Of a stretch of 64,000 nucleotides of DNA, positions 58,190 through 64,000 are shown piece by piece. The notes below the pieces were generated by a model. It was not told where the DNA came from and searched no databases. It saw only the letters and a program-made list of their open reading frames with translations. Source of the DNA: Methylorubrum populi (GTDB lineage Bacteria > Pseudomonadota > Alphaproteobacteria > Rhizobiales > Beijerinckiaceae). Location of the stretch: the NCBI GenBank assembly GCA_020741775.1, contig DYYG01000013.1:186001-250000 (forward strand). Reading direction: 5' to 3'. Every line of letters starts with the position of its first letter. The stretch's first letter is position 1. Made by a program: the position numbers and the translations under genes.

Positions 58190-59329
58190 TTGACTAAGCT
58201 TTTTCTTAATCAGCATGTTCAGGGCAAACTGGTCCTTGTTCAGGCTCTGCGGGCCGCCGCCGCCCTGCTGGTGGTGATGCACCATGCCCAGAACGAGGCC
58301 GCGATCCTGGCCGGGCGAACGGGGACTGTCTTCCTCCCGAGCACTGCCCTGCCCTGGCCGGCGGGCGTCGATGTCTTCTTCGTCATCTCCGGCTTCATCA
58401 TCGTCCATGCCGCGGCTCCGCTCTCGGCGCGACCAGGGGCGCGGGGGCGCTTCGCCGCCCATCGCATCGCCCGGCTCGTGCCGCTCTACTGGCTGGTGAC
58501 CGGGCTCTACCTCGCCCTCGGTCTCGCGGCCCCGGCCCTGCTCAGCGGTGAGGGCGGCCCACCGGACGGAATGCGGATCCTCGCCTCGTTCCTGTTCTGG
58601 CCGATGGCGCGGGCCGACGGGGCGGTGCTGCCGCTCTACAGTCTCGGTTGGACCCTGAACTACGAGATGGCGTTCTACGCCCTGTTCGCCCTCGGTCTCG
58701 GCTTCTCACGCCGGGGGGCGGTGGCATGGCTCATCGGAGCCCTGACGCTCATCGTTCTCGCCGGCCGGCTGATGCCCGGCCTGCCTGTCCCCCTCGCCTT
58801 CTGGTCCGATCCGATCGTGCTCGAATTCGCTTTCGGCGCCAGCCTCGCCGCGATCCGGGCGGAGGGCGCGCGCCTCGCGCCCGGAATCCGGCTCGCCCTC
58901 GCCGCGTTTGGTCTGGCGGGGCTCGCCCTGGCGCCGCCCGAGCCGGCGCTGCGCTTTCTGTCCTGGGGGTTGCCGGCGGCCTGCCTGGTCGCGGCGGCGG
59001 TGCTCGGCCGGGACCGGCCGGAGGGCGTCCGCAGCGGCTGGGCTGCCCCTGTCTTCACCCTCGCGGAGCGTCTGGGCGATGCGTCCTATGCCCTCTATCT
59101 GCTGCATCCTTTCGTGCTGCGGGCCGGCCGCGAGATCCTGCTGCGCACGGGCCTCGCCCCGCTCCTCGGGCCCTGGCCGAGCCTCGTCCTGATGATCGCG
59201 CTGACCCTCCCCGCCGCCCTCCTCGCCCACCGTTGGGTGGAACGGCCGCTGACCCGCCTCGTCCGCGCCCGGCTCGATCCCGCCCCGCCCGCCGAGGCGG
59301 CGAGACCGGCCGTGACCCGCGGAGGATGA
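58190..59329 (+). CDS. Acyltransferase family 3 (OafA/YrhL-like) membrane protein
   Basis: 379 aa from a TTG at 58190. About ten hydrophobic helices follow. The family motifs are LVQALRAAAALLVVMHHAQ (about residues 16-34, with the catalytic-type His), FFVISGFIIVHAA (about 63-75), RIARLVPLYW and a late SYALYLLHPFVL. Such proteins move acyl groups onto sugars of exported polysaccharides or lipids. No ATG precedes the motif, so the start is uncertain. It is divergent from the DUF4142 gene. Confidence 0.82.
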   Translation: MTKLFLNQHVQGKLVLVQALRAAAALLVVMHHAQNEAAILAGRTGTVFLPSTALPWPAGVDVFFVISGFIIVHAAAPLSARPGARGRFAAHRIARLVPLYWLVTGLYLALGLAAPALLSGEGGPPDGMRILASFLFWPMARADGAVLPLYSLGWTLNYEMAFYALFALGLGFSRRGAVAWLIGALTLIVLAGRLMPGLPVPLAFWSDPIVLEFAFGASLAAIRAEGARLAPGIRLALAAFGLAGLALAPPEPALRFLSWGLPAACLVAAAVLGRDRPEGVRSGWAAPVFTLAERLGDASYALYLLHPFVLRAGREILLRTGLAPLLGPWPSLVLMIALTLPAALLAHRWVERPLTRLVRARLDPAPPAEAARPAVTRGG

Positions 59330-59344
59330 GGCCGCGGCAGGCAG

Positions 59345-59374
59345 CAGGGTGATCGCTTCCCAGCGATCGCCCTG
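59345..59374 (+). terminator. Hairpin after the acyltransferase gene
   Basis: CAGGGTGATCGC and GCGATCGCCCTG pair with one mismatch around TTCCCA, 15 bp after the stop. There is no T-run, so termination is only probable. Confidence 0.5.
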
Positions 59375-59458
59375 GGATGGCGGGGCCGGGCCGGTTTCCC
59401 GTTCGGTCGTTTCGATCTAGCTTTCCGCCGCCCACCTTCCGCATGCCCGAGGCCGGCC

Positions 59459-60322
59459 ATGAAGACCCTGCTCGTCCCGGTCACCCTGCACGATGCCCTG
59501 CCCTCGGTCTTCGAGACGGCGCTGCTGGTGGCGCGCCGCTTCGGCAGCCTGATCGAGGGCGTGGCCCTGCGCCCGGCCCTGGCCGAATACGTGCCCGTCG
59601 ACATGGTCGGTGGCATGACGTGGCTGCGGGACGAGGAGGCCGATCAGGCCGAGGCTCAGGATGCGGGCCAGCGCTTCGTGGCGGCGATGGAGGCTGCGGG
59701 TCTGCCCCGGCGTGAGCCCGGTGCCTCCTGCAGCCCGGACGCGGCGGCCCAGGCCGGCCCGCGCTACCGCTGGCAGCCGGACGTGCCCCCCGGCGACGCC
59801 TTCCTCGGCCAGTATGCGCGGCTGTTCTCGGCCACGGTGGTCGGCCGGCCCGGCACCGACGAGGGATCGCCGCGCATGACCACCTTCGAGACCGCCCTGT
59901 TCGAGAGCGGACGCCCGATCATCCTGGCGCCCCCGGCGGCGCCGGCCTGCCTCGGCGAGGCGATCCTGATCGCCTGGAACGGCTCGACCGAGACGGCCCG
60001 GGCCATCGCCTTCGCCATGCCGTTCCTGCGCCGCGCCCGGCGCGTCCTGGTGCTCAGCGCCGAGGGCGGCATGGTGCCGGGGCCGAGCGCCGAGGACGTG
60101 GCCCGCTCGCTCGCCATCGAGGGAATCGAGGCCTCCCACAAAGCCCTGCCCGCCGGCCGCCGCACGCCGGGCGAACTCTATCTCGACACCGCCGAATCGT
60201 TCGGCTGCGACCTGATGATCAAGGGTGCCTATACCCAGAGCCGCCTGCGCCAGATGATCTTCGGCGGGCCGACCAGCCACATCCTGTCGCACGCGACGAT
60301 GCCGGTGCTGATGGCGCACTGA
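59459..60322 (+). CDS. Universal stress protein family
   Basis: 287 aa. The N-terminus MKTLLVPVTLHDALPSVFET and the C-terminal half with ILIAWNGSTETARAIAFAMPF (about residues 169-189) and DLMIKGAYTQSRLRQMIFGGPTSHIL (about 252-277) match UspA-like proteins; the G-x2-G-x9-G(S/T) nucleotide loop is approximated by GAYTQSRLRQMIFGGPTS. The first half is degenerate, so it is a two-unit protein with one recognisable domain. It probably binds nucleotides and acts under stress. Confidence 0.82.
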   Translation: MKTLLVPVTLHDALPSVFETALLVARRFGSLIEGVALRPALAEYVPVDMVGGMTWLRDEEADQAEAQDAGQRFVAAMEAAGLPRREPGASCSPDAAAQAGPRYRWQPDVPPGDAFLGQYARLFSATVVGRPGTDEGSPRMTTFETALFESGRPIILAPPAAPACLGEAILIAWNGSTETARAIAFAMPFLRRARRVLVLSAEGGMVPGPSAEDVARSLAIEGIEASHKALPAGRRTPGELYLDTAESFGCDLMIKGAYTQSRLRQMIFGGPTSHILSHATMPVLMAH

Positions 60323-60662
60323 GCCGGCGGCCGCGCCCTCCGGCACATCGGTGCCGATGTTTCGCGTTGCCCCTGAACGGGTTCGGTGGAGACAACCGCC
60401 GGGCGCGCGCCGTCGCGGGCGCAGGACCGGCCTCCCCGGGCGCGTCGTGCTGCATTCAATTGTGCGCATCAGGAGTTGCCAGCGGCCCGCTCGGTCGCTA
60501 AAGTCCTGAAAAGCTTGGACTTTTCAATCATTCTAATCTGCGATTGCCCAAAAATGGCCGGGTTAGGCTGGCTTTGAGCAGCGGGAGTGATCGGGAGGCT
60601 TCGGGCTCCGGTGGCCATGACGGCCGCGATCCGACAGGCACGACAGGTTTGCGATAGCCCGC
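60323..60662. other. Intergenic region upstream of bfd
   Basis: 340 bp. Its right half is AT-richer (about 60500-60560) and contains the iron-type box at 60521-60537. No reading frame in it looks real. The hydrophobic-looking frame at 60386-60577 is short and without a ribosome-binding site. Confidence 0.5.
60521..60537 (+). promoter_or_regulatory. Irr/ICE-like box upstream of bfd
   Basis: TTTTCAA-TCA-TTCTAAT: a 7-3-7 inverted repeat matching TTTAGAA-N3-TTCTAAA at 5/7 and 6/7 arm positions. It lies 126 bp before the bfd start, in the AT-rich promoter area. Confidence 0.55.
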
Positions 60663-60953
60663 ATGATCGTCTGCTCTTGTAACGTCCTTTCCGACGGGCA
60701 GGTCCGCGCGTGCCTGCAACCGGGGCCGGGTTGTCCTCGCACCCCGGCTCAAGTCTATGGGTGCCTTGGATGCAGCGCGAAATGCGGGCGCTGCGCCCGC
60801 ACGATCCGCTCGATCCTGCGGAAGGCGCTGGATGAGGCGGCCGCCCATGCCGGCCATCAGGCACCCGCCCATGCCTGCAGCTCATCCTGCGAAGCCTCTT
60901 GCAGTTTGGGATCATTCCAAACTACAAGGCCCTCCGAGGGCGTCGCAGCCTGA
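60663..60953 (+). CDS. bfd: Bacterioferritin-associated ferredoxin
   Basis: 96 aa. [15 protein letters not shown] supplies C4 and C6, and [21 protein letters not shown] (about residues 32-52) supplies the remaining [2Fe-2S] ligands. Bfd reduces the ferric core of bacterioferritin to release iron. The C-terminal 35 residues ([13 protein letters not shown]) are an extra Cys/Ser/His-rich tail, longer than typical. bfr follows 41 bp later on the same strand, and a second iron-type box (60905-60921) lies inside the end of this gene. Confidence 0.9.
   Translation: MIVCSCNVLSDGQVRACLQPGPGCPRTPAQVYGCLGCSAKCGRCARTIRSILRKALDEAAAHAGHQAPAHACSSSCEASCSLGSFQTTRPSEGVAA
60905..60921 (+). promoter_or_regulatory. 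Irr/ICE-like box inside bfd, upstream of bfr
   Basis: TTTGGGA-TCA-TTCCAAA is nearly a perfect 7-3-7 inverted repeat and shares TCATTCYAA with the two other boxes in the window. It lies 74 bp before the bfr start, so bfr could have its own iron-controlled promoter inside bfd. Confidence 0.5.
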
Positions 60954-60994
60954 GACGACCGATCGTTCGTCCCGACGCCTCTGAGGATTGGGGA

Positions 60995-61492
60995 ATGAAG
61001 GGCGACGCCAAGGTCATCGAGTATCTCAACCGCGGCCTGCGCAGCGAGCTGACCGCCGTGAGCCAGTACTGGCTGCATTTCCGCCTGCTGAACGATTGGG
61101 GCTACGTCGACCTCGCCAAGTTCTGGCGCAAGGAATCGATCGAGGAGATGAACCACGCCGACCGGTTCATCGACCGGATCCTGTTCCTCGACGGTTTCCC
61201 GAACCTGCAGGAGCTCGACCCGCTGCGGATCGGCCAGAACGTGCAGGAGATCATCGAGTGCGACCTGGCCGCCGAAAACGAGGCGCGCGCGCTCTATCTC
61301 GAAGCCGCTCAGTACTGCGATTCGATCAACGACCGCGTGTCGAAGATCCTGTTCGAGGAACTGGCTTCCGATGAGGAAGGCCATATCGACTTCCTCGAGA
61401 CCCAGCTCGACCTGATCGGCCAGATCGGCCTGCCGCTCTACGCCCAGCGCCATATCGGTGGCCTGGAGCAGATCGCCCCCGAGAAGGACTGA
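60995..61492 (+). CDS. bfr: Bacterioferritin
   Basis: 165 aa. It stores iron in a 24-mer with heme. All ferroxidase ligands are at the E. coli positions: E18, E51, H54, E94, E127 and H130, and the heme ligand M52 is present ([10 protein letters not shown]). The ATG at 60995 follows GAGGATTGGGGA. With bfd upstream it forms an iron storage and release pair; the two iron-type boxes suggest Irr control. A hairpin follows the stop. Confidence 0.97.
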   Translation: MKGDAKVIEYLNRGLRSELTAVSQYWLHFRLLNDWGYVDLAKFWRKESIEEMNHADRFIDRILFLDGFPNLQELDPLRIGQNVQEIIECDLAAENEARALYLEAAQYCDSINDRVSKILFEELASDEEGHIDFLETQLDLIGQIGLPLYAQRHIGGLEQIAPEKD

Positions 61493-61498
61493 TCGAAA

Positions 61499-61528
61499 GC
61501 GGCCCCCCTCGCGCAAGAGGGGGGCGCT
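61499..61528. terminator. Bidirectional terminator between bfr and msrA
   Basis: AGCGGCCCCCCTC and GAGGGGGGCGCT pair around GCGCAA with one bulge. It lies 6 bp after the bfr stop and 22 bp after the msrA stop on the other strand. Confidence 0.7.
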
Positions 61529-61550
61529 GCTCGTTTCGGGGCGGATCGGT

Positions 61551-62273
61551 TCAGGCCGGCGGGCGGCCCACCAGCACCGGCTGGGCCTTCGCCCGCTCGG
61601 GGAAGAGCGCCTTGAGATCCCGCAGCTTCGGCGCGTCGTTGGCGACGATGTAGCCGTTGTTCGGGTGCAGGGTCATGTAATCCTGGTGGTAGCCTTCCGC
61701 CGGGTAGAAGGCGCCGGATTCGATCCGTGTGGCGATGGGTTTGTCGAAGGCCTTCGCCCGGTCGAGCTGAGCGATATAGGCCCTGGCCACCGTCGCTTGG
61801 CCCTCGTCGGCGGGGAACAGCGCCGAGCGGTATTGCGGGCCGGTATCCGGGCCCTGCCGGTCCACCTCGGTCGGATCGAGCGCCACCGAGAAGAAAATCT
61901 GCAAAAGCTCGTCGTAGCGGATCACCGACGGGTCGTAGGTGACCTGCACCGCTTCCGCATGTCCGGTGCGGCCGGTGCCGACCTGCTCGTAACGGGCGCT
62001 GTCTCGGTCGCCGCCGGCATAGCCCGAAACCGCCTGGGTCACGCCCTTCACGTGCTGGAACACGCCCTGCACGCCCCAGAAGCAGCCGCCGGCGAAGGTC
62101 GCCGTGCGCAGGCCGGCGCCTTCCCTGGCGGTCATCGCCGCCTCGGGCAGGCGCTGCCCCGCCTCCTCGGCGGAAGCCGGAACCAGGGGGAGCGCGGCGC
62201 AGGCGAGCAGGGCAAGGGCTGCCACGCCGCCGAGCCACGGCCCCGTGCGGGGATGGAAGCGATCACGGGTCAT
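61551..62273 (-). CDS. msrA: Exported peptide-methionine (S)-S-oxide reductase
   Basis: 240 aa. It repairs S-form methionine sulfoxide. The catalytic ATFAGGCFWGVQGVF (about residues 58-72) and GYHQDYMTLHPNNGYI are intact. The first 35 residues (WLGGVAALALLACAALPLVP, then ASAEEA) are a Sec-type signal or signal anchor, so the enzyme acts outside the cytoplasm. It is 36 bp downstream of msrB on the same strand, forming a periplasmic repair pair. Confidence 0.92.
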   Translation of the reverse strand: MTRDRFHPRTGPWLGGVAALALLACAALPLVPASAEEAGQRLPEAAMTAREGAGLRTATFAGGCFWGVQGVFQHVKGVTQAVSGYAGGDRDSARYEQVGTGRTGHAEAVQVTYDPSVIRYDELLQIFFSVALDPTEVDRQGPDTGPQYRSALFPADEGQATVARAYIAQLDRAKAFDKPIATRIESGAFYPAEGYHQDYMTLHPNNGYIVANDAPKLRDLKALFPERAKAQPVLVGRPPA

Positions 62274-62309
62274 GCTCTCGATCTCCTCAAGTCGGGTTCG
62301 TCGGAGACG

Positions 62310-62795
62310 TCAGGCCGGTCCGGCGGCGGGCTCGAAGCGCAGGGATACGCCGTTCATGCAGTAGCGCAGGCCGGTGGGCTTCGGCCCATCCTCGAAGACA
62401 TGGCCGAGATGGCCGCCGCAGCGGCGGCAATGCACCTCCGTGCGCCGCATGCCGTAGGCTGTATCGACCTGCGTGCCGACCGCGTCGGGCAGGGGTTCGA
62501 AGAAGCTTGGCCAGCCGGTGCCGCTCTCGAACTTGGTCCGTGAGGAGAACAGCGGCAGGTCGCAGCCGGCGCAGACGAAGCGGCCCGCACGCTTCTCACC
62601 GTTGAGCGGGCTGGTATGGGCCCGCTCGGTGCCGTGCTCGCGCAGCACCGTGTAGGCGGCCGGGGAGAGCAGGCGGCGCCACTCCTCCTCGGACTTCTCC
62701 ACCTCGAAGCCGGCGAAGGCGGGGTTCACGAGGCGGGAGGCCGCGAACAGCCCCAGGAATGAGGCTCCGGCACGCAGGGTCTGTCGGCGGTTCAT
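62310..62795 (-). CDS. msrB: Tat-exported peptide-methionine (R)-S-oxide reductase
   Basis: 161 aa. It repairs R-form methionine sulfoxide. Zinc ligands are in CAGC and CRRCGGH, and the catalytic Cys is in RYCMNGVSLRF; FESGTGWPSFFEP is the substrate loop. The start MNRRQTLRAGASFLGLFAAS is a twin-arginine signal. The ATG at 62795 follows normal spacing. It pairs with the exported MsrA. Confidence 0.93.
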   Translation of the reverse strand: MNRRQTLRAGASFLGLFAASRLVNPAFAGFEVEKSEEEWRRLLSPAAYTVLREHGTERAHTSPLNGEKRAGRFVCAGCDLPLFSSRTKFESGTGWPSFFEPLPDAVGTQVDTAYGMRRTEVHCRRCGGHLGHVFEDGPKPTGLRYCMNGVSLRFEPAAGPA

Positions 62796-62924
62796 GCACG
62801 GTCTCCGATCGGAGGCGCGGCCGGCCGAATCCGGCGGCGCGATCATCAATCGTGCGCAATCGATAACACGAAACCGGTGGGGCTGCCGCGAAGACCAACC
62901 GCCGCATGGGCGAGCCCTCGGCCA

Positions 62925-62959
62925 AAAGAAACCCCGCAGCCCACAAAGGGGCGCGGGGT
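62925..62959 (-). terminator. Terminator after the chorismate mutase gene
   Basis: On the minus strand ACCCCGCGCCC and GGGCTGCGGGGT pair around a CTTTGT-type loop and lead into TTCTTTTGG. It lies 128 bp after the stop. 62960-63087 shows nothing else; 62796-62924 should hold the msrB promoter. Confidence 0.7.
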
Positions 62960-63087
62960 GAAGGGTTTGGTCGATCATCGCCTCGAAGGGACGTCCGAGG
63001 CGGCTCTCTCGTTAAGCGGGGTTCGCCCGGCCCGCACTGACATCCGTTAGGGACATCTCGATCCCCGGTGTGAACCTGCCTCCTGCC

Positions 63088-63957
63088 TCACACCCGGAAG
63101 CGGGCGGCGTGGCTGCCGACCTCGTCGAGGATCGTCGCGCCGGCTTCGGCCCGCGCCAGGGCCTCGCCGAGCTGGCGCGGGCCGACACCGCCGGGCACGG
63201 CGAGCAGCAGGCTCACCCCTTCCGCCGATTCGCTGCGGGCGACCACCTCGCCGTAGAGGTCGTGCAGGGCACGCTCGCTCTCCGGGGCAAAGAGCGGGGC
63301 GCGCACGGCGTAGAGCACCCAGTCGCGCTGCGCCGCCGCCGGGTCGTCGAGGGGGTTGGCGACCACGAAGACCGGCGTGCCCGCCGGGTGGGCCGGGCGC
63401 TCGATGAAGGGCAGGCGGGCGATCACCTTCGGCCGGCCCTCGCCGACCAGGCTCTCCCACCAGGGCCGGGGCGCGCCGGACCCGTCCTTGCCGGTCGCGT
63501 CCTTGCCGAGCCGGAAGATGCCCAGATCGCCCCGCGAGCCGGCCACCGCCTCGATCACCGCCGCGCAGTTCGGATGCGGCCGGTAGGGCACGGTGAAACC
63601 GAAATGGAAGCGGGCGGAATCGCGCATCCCGGCATCGCCCGCCGAAATATCGGCATGGACCGAGAACGGCGCCTGGACCCAGGTGAAGGTCGCGATGATG
63701 ACCCGCCAGATGCCCTCCACCGTGTCGAGGGGGAGGAGCCCCCGGTGCCGCTCGGCGATGCGCCGCATCATCGAGGCCTCGCGGCCGGGCCGGAAGGCCG
63801 AGCCCGAGCCCTGCGTGCGCTTGACCGCGATCAGCCGGTCGATGATCGCCCCGCGCTGGATCAGCAGCGCGTGCATCTCGGCGTCGATCCGGTCGATCTC
63901 GGCGCGCAGTTCGGCAAGGTTGTCCAGGGAGGGCGCGGGTCGCGTGGTGAAGCGCAT
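63088..63957 (-). CDS. Chorismate mutase (AroQ domain) with long C-terminal extension
   Basis: 289 aa. The first 100 residues are an AroQ-type chorismate mutase: LDNLAELRAEIDRIDAEMHALLIQRGAIID (about 10-39), then RLIAVKRTQGSGSAFRPGRE with the substrate Arg/Lys residues. The remaining 190 residues (DLGIFRLGKDATGK, ATILDEVGSHAARFRV at the end) form an extra domain with a regulatory look, not a typical prephenate dehydratase. It would make prephenate for Phe/Tyr synthesis. The 43 bases to the window end hold its upstream region. Confidence 0.85.
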   Translation of the reverse strand: MRFTTRPAPSLDNLAELRAEIDRIDAEMHALLIQRGAIIDRLIAVKRTQGSGSAFRPGREASMMRRIAERHRGLLPLDTVEGIWRVIIATFTWVQAPFSVHADISAGDAGMRDSARFHFGFTVPYRPHPNCAAVIEAVAGSRGDLGIFRLGKDATGKDGSGAPRPWWESLVGEGRPKVIARLPFIERPAHPAGTPVFVVANPLDDPAAAQRDWVLYAVRAPLFAPESERALHDLYGEVVARSESAEGVSLLLAVPGGVGPRQLGEALARAEAGATILDEVGSHAARFRV

Positions 63958-64000
63958 GGGGCCAGGGGTCCTGGGGCCGGAGTCCGGGCGGGAGATCGAA

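Overview
The window is high-GC, densely coded chromosomal DNA from an alphaproteobacterium of the Hyphomicrobiales. Methylobacteriaceae (Methylobacterium/Methylorubrum) is my best guess from gene content and from the small palindromic repeats. That assignment is inference, since no database was searched. Supporting signs are the five-gene F1 operon atpHAGDC without F0 genes, the hisZ/hisG pair, an MbfA-type iron exporter, and CtrA- and CcrM-type motifs beside hemE. I saw no rRNA, tRNA, phage, IS element or CRISPR array. Nearly all of the window is chromosomal housekeeping sequence.

Layout. 1-4.6 kb: moxR/DUF58 (minus), divergent from a tightly overlapped run of thioesterase, DUF1285, CoA-pyrophosphatase, DUF6111 and CCA-adding enzyme. 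4.7-10 kb: the ATP synthase F1 operon (minus). 10-16.6 kb: VOC protein and hemH (minus), then methyltransferase, 5'-nucleotidase-like protein and ung (plus), then an exported PpiC isomerase (minus). 16.9-24.6 kb: secA and a GNAT protein, a class C beta-lactamase, a phosphopantetheinyl transferase with a NUDIX protein, and a PHB-depolymerase-type esterase with its ribbon-helix-helix regulator.

24.7-33.1 kb: dnaQ-coaE-aroE-(CDF transporter)-maf-(GT61)-PPSR on the minus strand face hemE-hemJ on the plus strand across a 765 bp gap. This is the classic neighbourhood of the alphaproteobacterial replication origin. The gap holds a perfect CtrA box, eight GANTC sites in under 400 bp, DnaA-like boxes and an AT-rich palindrome, so I call it candidate oriC.

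33-47.6 kb: LprI-like protein, hisG/hisZ, a decayed VOC gene, a HAD phosphatase, a TetR regulator divergent from a trifunctional lysophospholipid-remodelling protein with paired operators between them, a VapBC module, a DsbA-like protein, an orphan double-glycine peptide, mbfA, a double gamma-carbonic-anhydrase-like protein, moaE and an AI-2E family transporter. 47.6-57 kb: mqo, zwf, a UDG-like protein, pyrF, a TetR regulator, dut, DUF429, NUDIX and a beta-carbonic anhydrase. 57-64 kb: DUF4142 protein, acyltransferase, universal stress protein, bfd-bfr, exported msrB-msrA, and chorismate mutase.

The most interesting signals are regulatory. They are the candidate origin with cell-cycle control motifs; three related 7-3-7 iron-type boxes (mbfA, bfd, bfr) that look like one iron-storage/export regulon; two new operator pairs (TetR/aas and RHH/PHB esterase); and an orphan leader-type peptide with a GG motif.
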